Below are positions 32,049-41,766 of a DNA stretch of 64,000 nt, piece by piece (the stretch's first letter is position 1; every line of letters begins with the position of its first letter). Both the position numbers and the translations under genes were made by a program. Source of the DNA: Prevotella sp. (GTDB taxonomy: Bacteria > Bacteroidota > Bacteroidia > Bacteroidales > Bacteroidaceae); the NCBI GenBank assembly GCA_022486815.1, contig JAKVJW010000003.1:62001-126000 (forward strand). Direction: 5' to 3'. The notes under the pieces were generated by a model that saw nothing but the letters and a program-made list of their open reading frames with translations, was not told the origin of the DNA and did not search any database.

Positions 32049-33209
32049 ATGGATAAAAGTACCACACAACCTAATCAGAGAATTCTGGCCCTTGATATAT
32101 TACGAGGAATCACAATAGCCGGAATGATCCTTGTCAATAACCCAGGTACGACACAGACCTATGCACCTCTACAACATGCAGAATGGTTGGGACTCACACC
32201 AACAGATTTAGTTTTTCCGTTCTTCATGTTCATTATGGGTATCACTACCTACCTGTCTCTGCGTAAGTTTCAATTCAAGTGGTCCGTACCGTGTGCACGG
32301 AAAATCATAAAAAGAGCTTTCCTTCTCTGGTTCATCGGCCTCGCCATCACATGGCTTGTCATGTTCTTCAGAGGTATGGAAAGTCCGCTTAATGCCCAAC
32401 TTCCTTTTACGCAACGACTGTACATATCTGCTGATACCTTCTGCCATCTTCGCATTCTTGGTGTTCTGCCACGTCTGGGTATCTGTTATGGTCTGGCTGC
32501 CGTGATAGCCCTGTCTGTCAAACATCAATTTATCCCTTGGATTATAGGAGGGATATTTATCGCTTATTACATCCTCCTGGAATGCTGCAATGGATATGCC
32601 CATGACAATACCAATATCCTGGCTGTCATAGACAATTATATTCTAGGAGCGGGTCACGTTTTCAAACCGGAGAGTCCCGATCCTGAAGGTATCTTAAGCA
32701 CTTTCCCGGCATTGGCCCACGTACTGATAGGATTTTGCGTAGGTAAAGGCATTATGAAGTTAAACAATCTAAATGACAAAATAGAACGACTTTTCGTTAT
32801 CGGAACTTTGCTTACGTTTGCAGGGTTTCTGTTGTCATACGCCTGCCCTATAAGCAAGAAATTATGGACTCCCACTTTCTCAATGGTTAGCTGCGGACTG
32901 GCATCCCTGTTGCTTGCACTACTCACCTGGATTATCGACAAGAAGAAACATCAGGATAAACTAACGGACTTTTTCCATGTGTTTGGAGTAAATCCACTGG
33001 CTCTCTTTGTTCTCTCCGACATCCTGCTCATTCCACAGGGCATCATCCTCTTTGGAGGTTCATCTATCCGTGTAATAACCTACAAGAATGTCCTATTACC
33101 TATTTTAGGCATCAAGGCAGCATCGCTTGCATGGGCCATTCTATATGTCTGCCTCAACTGGTGTGTTGGTTATATCTTGTTCAAGAAAAAAATATATATA
33201 AAATTATGA
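32049..33209 (+). CDS. NagX/HGSNAT-like polytopic membrane protein (COG4299-type, DUF5009-like)
   Basis: 'RILALDILRGITIAGMILVNNPG...LTPTDLVFPFFMFIMGIT', ~10 TM. Confidence 0.82.
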   Translation: MDKSTTQPNQRILALDILRGITIAGMILVNNPGTTQTYAPLQHAEWLGLTPTDLVFPFFMFIMGITTYLSLRKFQFKWSVPCARKIIKRAFLLWFIGLAITWLVMFFRGMESPLNAQLPFTQRLYISADTFCHLRILGVLPRLGICYGLAAVIALSVKHQFIPWIIGGIFIAYYILLECCNGYAHDNTNILAVIDNYILGAGHVFKPESPDPEGILSTFPALAHVLIGFCVGKGIMKLNNLNDKIERLFVIGTLLTFAGFLLSYACPISKKLWTPTFSMVSCGLASLLLALLTWIIDKKKHQDKLTDFFHVFGVNPLALFVLSDILLIPQGIILFGGSSIRVITYKNVLLPILGIKAASLAWAILYVCLNWCVGYILFKKKIYIKL

Positions 33210-34051
33210 TATTATTAGCTGACAGTGGTTCTACCAAAACAGACTGGTGTATAGTTGATGACCATCAGAACACCAGAATTATAAGAACAAAGGGTACCAA
33301 TCCGTTTTTCCAGACAGAAGAAGAGATAGCAAAAGAAATACGCTCTTCTCTAATTCCAGAACTTCCTGTAACGACAATCGACAACGTATACTTCTATGGT
33401 GCCGGATGCACATCAGAAAAATCACATATACTAGAGAACAGTCTGAAAAGACACCTCAATATAACAGGTTCATGTGAGGTAGCCACCGATATGCTGGCTG
33501 CTGCCCGCAGCATCTGCGGACACCAGCCCGGTATCGCTTGTATTCTGGGTACCGGAAGTAATTCATGCCTATATGATGGAAAAAACATCACTAAAAATGT
33601 CTCACCATTAGGATTCATCCTCGGTGATGAAGGAAGCGGTGCAGTCCTTGGGAAGACACTCATAGGAGATGTCCTCAAGAACCAATTGCCACAACCGATT
33701 ATCAAACGATTCAACGAGAAATTCCACTTATCCAGTGCAGAGATAATAGACCGGGTTTATCGAAAGGAACTGCCCAACCGATTCCTTGCCAGTTTTGTGC
33801 CTTTCTTGAAAGAAAACCTCTCGGAACCATCAATCCACCAACTTGTCGTCGGCCAGTTCAGAAGTTTTCTGATACGCAATGTCAGACAATACGATGGGTG
33901 GAACAGTTTGCCAATCGGTTTTAACGGTTCCATCGCCTACTACTTTCATGAGCCCCTGAAAGAAGCTCTTGAGAGCGAAGGTATGACTTTAGGACGCATT
34001 ATTCAAGCCCCCATGGAAGGACTGATTGCCTTTCATACCGGGAAAATATAA
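33206..34051 (+). CDS. BadF/BadG-type sugar kinase (GlcNAc/MurNAc kinase-like)
   Basis: ORF listed from 33131 but 'MILLADSGSTKTDWCIV' is the natural start; 'GTGSNSCLYDG', 'LGDEGSGAVLGK', 'FNGSIAYYF'. Confidence 0.88.
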   Translation: MILLADSGSTKTDWCIVDDHQNTRIIRTKGTNPFFQTEEEIAKEIRSSLIPELPVTTIDNVYFYGAGCTSEKSHILENSLKRHLNITGSCEVATDMLAAARSICGHQPGIACILGTGSNSCLYDGKNITKNVSPLGFILGDEGSGAVLGKTLIGDVLKNQLPQPIIKRFNEKFHLSSAEIIDRVYRKELPNRFLASFVPFLKENLSEPSIHQLVVGQFRSFLIRNVRQYDGWNSLPIGFNGSIAYYFHEPLKEALESEGMTLGRIIQAPMEGLIAFHTGKI

Positions 34052-34058
34052 TATCATT

Positions 34059-34886
34059 ATGGCATTTCAAAAGATTTCAGAAGAACCATCCCTCTATAAC
34101 AATTTAGATAAAAAATCAATCCACGAATTAATCGTGGATATCAACACAGAGGATAAAAAGATAGCTGCAGTTGTGGAAAAAGCAATTCCACAAATAGAGA
34201 AACTTGTCTCTCTCATTGTACCCCGCATGAAAAAAGGCGGACGTATTTTCTATATGGGAGCTGGTACAAGTGGAAGGCTTGGCGTGCTGGATGCTTCGGA
34301 GATTCCCCCTACATTCGGTGTACCTCCGACTCTTATCATCGGACTTATTGCCGGTGGAGACTTTGCACTACGCAATGCCGTTGAAGACGCAGAGGATGAC
34401 ACCAAACGAGGATGGGATGAACTACAGGAGCACCACATTAACACAAAAGATACCGTCATCGGTATAGCTGCTTCCGGGACTACCCCTTATGTTATCGGAG
34501 CACTGCATGAAGCACGGGCTCATGGTATCCTGACAGGATGCATTACCAGTAACCCATCCGCGCCTATGGAAGACGAGGCAGATGTTCCTATAGAAATGAT
34601 CGTCGGACCAGAATTTGTAACTGGAAGCTCGCGCATGAAATCAGGAACAGGACAGAAAATGATTCTTAACATGATTTCCACTACGGTTATGATCAAACTT
34701 GGTCGTGTAAAAGGTAATCAGATGATAAACATGCAGCTCACGAACCAGAAACTAGTAGACCGTGGAACAAAGATGATAGTTGAAGAACTCGGACTGGATT
34801 ATGATCATGCCAGACGAATCCTATTGATGTATGGATCAGTTAAAAAAGCCATTGATGCTTATCGAAAAGATGAAGAAAACGAATGA
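34059..34886 (+). CDS. murQ: N-acetylmuramic acid 6-phosphate etherase
   Basis: 'GAGTSGRLGVLDASEIPPTFG', 'GIAASGTTPYVIGAL', 'EFVTGSSRMKSGTGQKMILNMISTTVMIKLG'. Confidence 0.96.
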   Translation: MAFQKISEEPSLYNNLDKKSIHELIVDINTEDKKIAAVVEKAIPQIEKLVSLIVPRMKKGGRIFYMGAGTSGRLGVLDASEIPPTFGVPPTLIIGLIAGGDFALRNAVEDAEDDTKRGWDELQEHHINTKDTVIGIAASGTTPYVIGALHEARAHGILTGCITSNPSAPMEDEADVPIEMIVGPEFVTGSSRMKSGTGQKMILNMISTTVMIKLGRVKGNQMINMQLTNQKLVDRGTKMIVEELGLDYDHARRILLMYGSVKKAIDAYRKDEENE

Positions 34887-35517
34887 AACAAGACAAATCT
34901 ACTGTGACGGTTACCAAGAAATGACCAGATTATTCAGCACTGAGACTACTATCAAACCCACAGATACTGTTATGTTAGGTGACAGCCTGACCCAATTCGG
35001 TGGGAATTGGAACCAACGCCTGTTAGACAAGGATACAGGACCATACATTAATCGAGGTATTGCAGGTGATGATACTGACGGCATATATGACCGGCTCCAT
35101 CAGATTCTCCCTTATCAGCCTGCTACAATCTTCTTTCTTGCCGGTATCAATGACATCTCTCATGACCTTAGCAGAGAAGAAGTTGCAAAAGGAATCTTCA
35201 AGATAGTAGATAAAATATCCCGTCAATGTCCTAATACAAAACTTTATTTACAAAGTATTCTCCCTATCAATGAAGATTTCCACCAATGGAAATTACTGGA
35301 AGGAAAGACAGAAATCATACCTCAGGTAAATGATATAATCCATAAGATAGCAAATGAACGGAACATATCTTTCCTCAACCTCTTTTCTCTTTTCACTCTA
35401 CCTATCTCGCATATTATGCGTCCGGATTTAACAATAGACGGACTTCACCTTACAGAAAAAGGATATGATGTGTGGACCGCAGAACTGAAAAATGCCCTGC
35501 CAGGCCTGAAAATATAA
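34870..35517 (+). CDS. SGNH/GDSL-type hydrolase (no obvious signal peptide)
   Basis: 'TVMLGDSLTQFGGNW', 'NRGIAGDDTDGIYDRL', 'FFLAGINDIS', 'DGLHLTEKGYDVWT'; start overlaps murQ end, alternative ATG at 34921. Confidence 0.87.
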   Translation: MKKTNETRQIYCDGYQEMTRLFSTETTIKPTDTVMLGDSLTQFGGNWNQRLLDKDTGPYINRGIAGDDTDGIYDRLHQILPYQPATIFFLAGINDISHDLSREEVAKGIFKIVDKISRQCPNTKLYLQSILPINEDFHQWKLLEGKTEIIPQVNDIIHKIANERNISFLNLFSLFTLPISHIMRPDLTIDGLHLTEKGYDVWTAELKNALPGLKI

Positions 35518-35650
35518 AACCCTGTTCGGACCAGAGAAGTATCATTCTCAAATTTTGAGGAAGATATCGGATATACTTAATAGTTCTTTCAGAAAATCTC
35601 CAAAGAAGCAAGGAACAACTGGACATAAAAATAGAAAATACTCTAAAATA

Positions 35651-35704
35651 CATTTTGGTTTTTCTCTCTTTCTATTGTTTATTAGAAAGGGAGAAAAAAC
35701 CAAA
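35651..35704. terminator. Bidirectional terminator-like long hairpin
   Basis: ATTTTGGTTTTTCTCTTTCTA...TAGAAAGGGAGAAAAAACCAAAAT between convergent operons. Confidence 0.6.
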
Positions 35705-35811
35705 ATACACAAAATTATTCAAAAATATTCCTCTGGTAAAAACAGTTTATAAAGAAGTTAAACTCTATAGTAAAAATGTTCAGCGACTATAGTGTATAAC
35801 CAAGCCAGAGA

Positions 35812-37992
35812 TTATCTTACACGATTATAGGTTTTCAAAGCCTCATTGCGCACATTTGCATCATATCGATTATTTTGAGAAATCTCACGTGCAAACTTAG
35901 CAATAGTTGAAGCCATAAAAGAATAATTACGCCATCCAAGTGATTCCAGAATCATTGTCTGGATATCTGGATCTTTACAGGTTTGAAAATACGCAATAAG
36001 TTTCGGCACGGAATAGGGAGGACAATAATTGCGAGAAGTCCTGATCGCTCTCATACGTATCTTTTTTGTTGTTAAAGGATTAACAGCAGCATCTATATCC
36101 TCAGTCCATTTGGTTGCACACGAAGAAATGGCGTTTTGAATGGTCTTTCCAACTTTATTCTTTTGAAGATAAGACACATTTGGATTCCAGAACTGGCGGT
36201 TAAATTCTGATAACAACTTATCTTCCGGAAACATAGTTAAGGCATTCTCACAACTAAAGTTGCATCTTGGTGAAACATTATTCGTAATAGCAACCTTAAT
36301 CAAAGTCGGTATAAGCCGTTCGTCACCACTCTTACCTATATAATTCAAGGCTGAACGCTGGACAAACTCATAACTATCATCAGCCCCAAGTTCCAATGCT
36401 TTGATAAAATTATCATCCCGAATATCCGCAAGATCATTAAGCGCCTCGACTCGAACCAATGAAGATTTAGGATTCTCCATATACTTGAGGAGTTCATCTG
36501 AAGACAGTTTGCCAGCACGATGATATTGATTAATCGCCATAGACATCATATCAGGAAGAGAATAGTCATGCAGATACTTCTTCCATATCTTATAATCATT
36601 TGCAGCTAAAAGTGAATTAACATCTACCGTCTTTACTGCAGGTGTGAAAGCAAACGTAGGATCTCCGATCAACTGAGACTCCAGATATCCGCAAAAGCGA
36701 GGAATATTACCGACATAAGCTCCAAGTCCTATTAATCCCATATAGCGATCATTCCATTTATCCTGAAGAACATTTACGGAATTAGCTACTACAGCAACAG
36801 TCTTTCCTGGATTAAAGATATATTCATCGGCAATACAGTCATCAAGTTGAAAGGAACCGTTAAAACAAGCATCTATGGTTATGAAACGACAATTCGGACG
36901 ATATCCATAAATTTTAAAATCCGGAATCGTAAGATCTTCATTGGCATCGTCAATAGAATCTTTGTGCATTACGTTCTTATCAAAAGTATCACTCAACCAA
37001 CTCTCAGGAATATTATATTTTTTCTCAATCACAGCCATGACACTGTCTTTGTCTTTATGCCTTTCTACAGCCCTACGTAAATACCCACGACAATATGCTT
37101 TAATAAACTCTTCAGCACGTGCAGCAGTAACGATCTTAGGTGCGCCATCCATATATTCAGTGTCAGGTGCGCCATGATGATGCAGAATGGCAAAATCAAG
37201 CTCAGGACGTTGCAATTCATTCATCAGGAAAAATTTAGTAACATCCTGACTGGTATGACTAATATAACTGATTCCATTCTTTTGCTGATGTAACCAAGGA
37301 AAATGCTCATACAATCCCTGCTTCTCGTCGATTCTGGCCTGCAGGGATTCGGAAATGTAACCGTGTCCATTAAAATAAAGAATCTGATCCAGTTTGTTAT
37401 GTTGCCTTTTTTCATTCACGGCTTTACGTAAGAAAAGACGTAATTTCTCATAACGGGAAACGCCATTGACATCAGTAGGACGAATTCGGCCCGTGAAAAT
37501 ATCCGGCTGAAGGAATTGACGAGAGTCTGATGTCAAAGAATAGTAATAATAAGGAGCATCTGAATCATGCCCAATATATTTAAATTTCAGTCCAAAATCA
37601 TCGTAAAAGCGGTCCGAAGGTACAGAAGACTCTTTACGGGAATGAAGCTGGTTCATTTTAAAAGCACTTGTAAGATGTTGGGCATCACGAATCATGGCTA
37701 TCGGTATATCACCAATAAAGACAGCCCCTTCGATAGGTTCCGATTTCCGGGAATGCAACCGGATCAGTTGACAGCGAATAGAGTCTGGTACATTCCATTT
37801 ATCAATGACATAATAAACCTTCAAACCATTGACTTCCTCAATAGCCCTTCCATAATCTGTTATCTCAGCCTTAGCTTTCTGATAACTTATCGGGTCGACA
37901 ACAATAGCAAATCCCCGTCTGGCAAAAACCGCTTGTATCGAAAAGATAAAAGCCAATACAGCCAACATCCCAAATTTCAAATAATCTTTCAT
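35812..37992 (-). CDS. Secreted gingipain/caspase-like (C25, clan CD) peptidase with C-terminal HEAT-like repeats, 726 aa
   Basis: Signal peptide; 'FAILHHHGAP' (His dyad) and 'FITIDACFNGSF' (Cys dyad), 'SQLIGDPTFAF'; C-term 'RVEALNDLADIRDDNFIKALELGADDSYEFVQRSALNYIGKSGDERLIPTLIK'. Confidence 0.78.
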   Translation of the reverse strand: MKDYLKFGMLAVLAFIFSIQAVFARRGFAIVVDPISYQKAKAEITDYGRAIEEVNGLKVYYVIDKWNVPDSIRCQLIRLHSRKSEPIEGAVFIGDIPIAMIRDAQHLTSAFKMNQLHSRKESSVPSDRFYDDFGLKFKYIGHDSDAPYYYYSLTSDSRQFLQPDIFTGRIRPTDVNGVSRYEKLRLFLRKAVNEKRQHNKLDQILYFNGHGYISESLQARIDEKQGLYEHFPWLHQQKNGISYISHTSQDVTKFFLMNELQRPELDFAILHHHGAPDTEYMDGAPKIVTAARAEEFIKAYCRGYLRRAVERHKDKDSVMAVIEKKYNIPESWLSDTFDKNVMHKDSIDDANEDLTIPDFKIYGYRPNCRFITIDACFNGSFQLDDCIADEYIFNPGKTVAVVANSVNVLQDKWNDRYMGLIGLGAYVGNIPRFCGYLESQLIGDPTFAFTPAVKTVDVNSLLAANDYKIWKKYLHDYSLPDMMSMAINQYHRAGKLSSDELLKYMENPKSSLVRVEALNDLADIRDDNFIKALELGADDSYEFVQRSALNYIGKSGDERLIPTLIKVAITNNVSPRCNFSCENALTMFPEDKLLSEFNRQFWNPNVSYLQKNKVGKTIQNAISSCATKWTEDIDAAVNPLTTKKIRMRAIRTSRNYCPPYSVPKLIAYFQTCKDPDIQTMILESLGWRNYSFMASTIAKFAREISQNNRYDANVRNEALKTYNRVR

Positions 37993-38069
37993 TTCTTTAT
38001 TTTTTATTATCTATCATTTTAATATCAAAATTTCATTCCTTTAATTCTTCCTTTCAGCAGAAATTATCA

Positions 38070-40031
38070 TCAATTAAAAGGAAGAGGGCGTACACGATTA
38101 TAAGTTTTCAGTGCTTCATTACGCAATGCTTCCCCTAAAGAATGGTCCCTACTCATCTGCAAGGCAACCGAAGCAATATAGGGTGTATTATAAGAACGAG
38201 TATACCATCCCATCGCTTCCATAATCATCTGTCGACGATTTTCTTTATGATGATTGTTCTCAACATACTTCATCATATCAGGAATCCGGGAATGAGGGCA
38301 ATAAAGCCTCATGCAAGAAGCATAGAAACGAAATTGACCATCCGACAAAGAATCATTCAAAAGTTTGTCTATCTGAGGATCCCAATAATTAGCATATTTC
38401 TGGATATAAGAGAATAGTTCATTCCGAACAGAATCTGAATCAACTAACAAATAATCAGGGTAAATCCTACTCAAAGCATTCACAAGAACGTCTTTTGGAA
38501 ATACCTTTATGGTTTCTTCAGCATCAAAGAGAACCCGTAGAGAAGTATGACTGCTAATAAGCAAATTCATTAGAGGAACTGCTAAGATAGAATCACCGCA
38601 TTGTCTAATATACTTCACTGCAAAACGCTGAATCATTTCATTCTGATCATGACAAGCACAAGTGATACCTTTAACCAAATCCTTTCCTCGATGATAAATT
38701 GCCAACTGTTCGAGAGCCTGCAGACGTACCTCTCTATAAGGAGACGTCTGAATATCTTTTAAAAGTCGGGCAGGCGAAAGCTTTCCTTTTTCATCCTGAT
38801 GAATCATCTGATAAGCTAACCAATCAGCACAATGATGGATTCTAACGCCCTTCTTCATCTTAAAAGTAAAAGTCGGATCACCAATGATATGTGATTCAAG
38901 AGTACCCTGATATTTATTAATTTCTCCAATCGTAAAACCTAATCCGAGAAGTCCGATCAACCGGTCATATCTTTTATCTTGGATCATATTTACAGTTCCA
39001 CCCATACAAGCCACAGTATGTCCTTCAGAAAAAATATAAGCATTAGCTATACAATTCTCCTTTTGGAAAGCACAATTAAAACAAGCATCAAGAATAATCA
39101 CACGGCAATTGGGTTTAAAATGATAAGTTGCAAAATCTGATAGATGCAGATCTCGCATGGCTGAATCTTCTTTCTCAGGTGCCCCTTTACAAGGATCATT
39201 AAGATATTGAATATTATAGTCACCATGGTGATGCAAGACTGCTAAATCCAGATCCGGACGCTGAAGTTCATTCATCAATCTTATTTTAATATAAGGATCA
39301 CGAGAACAGTCTAAATAGCTGATACTCTCTCCAGGAACACTCTTCAACCATGGAAAATGTTCATAATATGCCAATTTCTCGTCCATAACTGCTACACGAG
39401 AGTCACTGAGACATCCTTTACCTCGGAAGAATAGTACTCTGTCCAGATAATTTCCGGAACGCTTCTCCTCTACAACTTTTCTAAGGTAGCGACGTAACTT
39501 TTCATATCGTGATACTCCCCCAGCATCTGTAGGGCGTATACGTCCGGAAAACAGATTACAATGGATCTGTTGTTCCGAATCCCCACGTAAGGAATAGTAA
39601 TACAATGGCGTACCTGCATCATGATCCAGATAATTGAATTTTAATCCAAAATCATCATAAAAGCGGTCAGAAGGAACAGAAGATTCCTGACGAGGCTGCC
39701 GCTGATCCATCTTAAAGGCACTCGTAAGGTGTTGTCCGTCACAAATCATCGGAATAGGGATATCCCCAATAAAAACCACCCCAGATATTTTTCCATGCCG
39801 GTACATCTTATACAAGTTCTTCCGAATGGAATCAGGGACATTCCATTTATCAATCAGAGTATATACTTTCATCCCTTGTACCTGCCCGATAGCTTTTGCA
39901 TAAGCCTTCACCTCGGTCTCGGCCTGCCGGTAACTGACAGAATCAATACAAATCACAAAGCCTTTTCCCGAACAGAATAGTGGAAAGAAAACAGTGAGAA
40001 ACAGTGCCAATAAGCATACAGATTTCTTCAT
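38070..40031 (-). CDS. Paralogous C25-like secreted peptidase with HEAT-like tail, 653 aa
   Basis: Highly similar to neighbour ('YVIDKWNVPDSIR'/'TLIDKWNVPDSIR', 'ESSVPSDRFYDDFGLKF', 'SGRIRPTDAGGVSRYEKLR'); 'LAVLHHHGD', 'VIILDACFNCAF'. Confidence 0.78.
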   Translation of the reverse strand: MKKSVCLLALFLTVFFPLFCSGKGFVICIDSVSYRQAETEVKAYAKAIGQVQGMKVYTLIDKWNVPDSIRKNLYKMYRHGKISGVVFIGDIPIPMICDGQHLTSAFKMDQRQPRQESSVPSDRFYDDFGLKFNYLDHDAGTPLYYYSLRGDSEQQIHCNLFSGRIRPTDAGGVSRYEKLRRYLRKVVEEKRSGNYLDRVLFFRGKGCLSDSRVAVMDEKLAYYEHFPWLKSVPGESISYLDCSRDPYIKIRLMNELQRPDLDLAVLHHHGDYNIQYLNDPCKGAPEKEDSAMRDLHLSDFATYHFKPNCRVIILDACFNCAFQKENCIANAYIFSEGHTVACMGGTVNMIQDKRYDRLIGLLGLGFTIGEINKYQGTLESHIIGDPTFTFKMKKGVRIHHCADWLAYQMIHQDEKGKLSPARLLKDIQTSPYREVRLQALEQLAIYHRGKDLVKGITCACHDQNEMIQRFAVKYIRQCGDSILAVPLMNLLISSHTSLRVLFDAEETIKVFPKDVLVNALSRIYPDYLLVDSDSVRNELFSYIQKYANYWDPQIDKLLNDSLSDGQFRFYASCMRLYCPHSRIPDMMKYVENNHHKENRRQMIMEAMGWYTRSYNTPYIASVALQMSRDHSLGEALRNEALKTYNRVRPLPFN

Positions 40032-40080
40032 AAGATTTTTATCCTGTTTAAGTCCAATTTTTTCATTTAGAGTATTCTTT

Positions 40081-41676
40081 TTATAAGGTCAGACTCAATC
40101 CGAAATCGATTGTGGTTCGAGAAGTAGAATCAAAACGATCAGTATACTTATTATTACCCAGATAGAAAAGACCAGATGCTTGTCCATAGACAGTAAGCCA
40201 CACTGGTGCATGATATAATCTGAGCGGAATATCCAGAGCCAGACGACCATCTAAGCCCATCTTGGAAGAAGTAAAATATTCAAACTGAGGATCAACATAA
40301 ATCTCCTTGAGTTTTCCTCTGACAGTATCATAATCAGGATGTCCCAAAGTGGTATTAAAAGCAGCTCCAAGGGTCGCTGACAAACGCAAATCTGAAATAT
40401 TCCAATAACGGGTACTGCCAACAGAGACAAAACCCAAGGTATAATTCTGCTCCGATGTCCGAGCCTCATAATGTTTCTCATCCGTTTTATTGAATCCAGC
40501 CTTTATATTTCCTTTCCAGATAAGTGAATTAGATTGCAATCCTATTTTATCAATCTTATATTCCACCGATGCATTGATATAAGCAGCATCATGTATCTTA
40601 GACTTATTCAATATCTTGTAGTATACCAGATTACCATGCTGCGTATCTACTTCCCGCTGTTGATCATACCAATAGCCATATCCATTTGTATAATCACCAC
40701 ATAATATAAGGTTCTGCTTTAAACGCACATTAGAACAAAAAGTGAAACGATCATACAAATGAATTTGCCTTGCCTGGAAATCTCCACCTTTATAAGTATA
40801 GGCAGAACCACCGTCCTCTGCATTTTGTTTAAGACCCCAAGAACCTATTTCCAAGAGGTTATGGAGCTCATTGGCAGACCACTCCCATTGAATATCTCCA
40901 CCATATTTACAACCCTTGTAATTTCGCGGATAGGAAATGTTGTCACTGGTAGAAAAGACTGTATAATCACCCATTCCTTTCATCAAAAAATAGTTACTAT
41001 CCTCCAAGGTATTAACCACTGCAAAAGAAATATCAGAATGGTATACATCCGCATTTAAGGAAACTCCGACATTGTGATGCATGGAAAGTCTATACCAGAA
41101 ACCGGGATTGACAATAAAATGCATGGAATTTGTTTTAGGACGAGGATCCGTCTGGTCAGAAGAACTGCCCGTTTTGTACTTCATACGCAGCGCAACAGAT
41201 ATACGGCGATTAAAAGAGTAAGCTGCTCCCATGAAAAGAGAGAACTGTTCCAAGGATACATCACTGGAAATAGAGTCACCGATAATAAACGGATTGATCG
41301 GTGACAACATCAATGTAGAATTCCATTTATGATGGTCATCCTTGGCATTCAAATAGGTGATACCACCTGACAGGAAAAAATGGCCGGCACGTTTAAGTCC
41401 TGAGATATCAGCACTAAAATCATTATGGCGCTCAGCAGCATCTACAGCACGCAGCTTGCCGGTAAGCCGGTGAGTATTGATATTGACAGAAGTAAGAGTC
41501 TGTACCGTATTAAAGGTAAGACTTACCGGGTTAGAACTCCCATAATATAAATTGTGGAGAAAGTTTATTTCCTGATAGTTTAGCCTGGTACGATACAGAG
41601 AATCGGCGTTATTGCCTATTGCATATAAGTTTGTCCAGCCGAAAAACAGCAAGACGCAGAATATCAATTTTCTCAT
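40081..41676 (-). CDS. Outer membrane beta-barrel protein (DUF6850-like)
   Basis: Signal peptide 'MRKLIFCVLLFFGWTNLYA', alternating beta-strand pattern, C-terminal 'RTTIDFGLSLTL'. Confidence 0.7.
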   Translation of the reverse strand: MRKLIFCVLLFFGWTNLYAIGNNADSLYRTRLNYQEINFLHNLYYGSSNPVSLTFNTVQTLTSVNINTHRLTGKLRAVDAAERHNDFSADISGLKRAGHFFLSGGITYLNAKDDHHKWNSTLMLSPINPFIIGDSISSDVSLEQFSLFMGAAYSFNRRISVALRMKYKTGSSSDQTDPRPKTNSMHFIVNPGFWYRLSMHHNVGVSLNADVYHSDISFAVVNTLEDSNYFLMKGMGDYTVFSTSDNISYPRNYKGCKYGGDIQWEWSANELHNLLEIGSWGLKQNAEDGGSAYTYKGGDFQARQIHLYDRFTFCSNVRLKQNLILCGDYTNGYGYWYDQQREVDTQHGNLVYYKILNKSKIHDAAYINASVEYKIDKIGLQSNSLIWKGNIKAGFNKTDEKHYEARTSEQNYTLGFVSVGSTRYWNISDLRLSATLGAAFNTTLGHPDYDTVRGKLKEIYVDPQFEYFTSSKMGLDGRLALDIPLRLYHAPVWLTVYGQASGLFYLGNNKYTDRFDSTSRTTIDFGLSLTL

Positions 41677-41766
41677 TTAGATAGATTTTTAATTTTTCTT
41701 ATAAAAGTAATTTTCCTATAGACATCATATTGAATAAAAACAGGTTCTATATCACCAAACAGCCAC

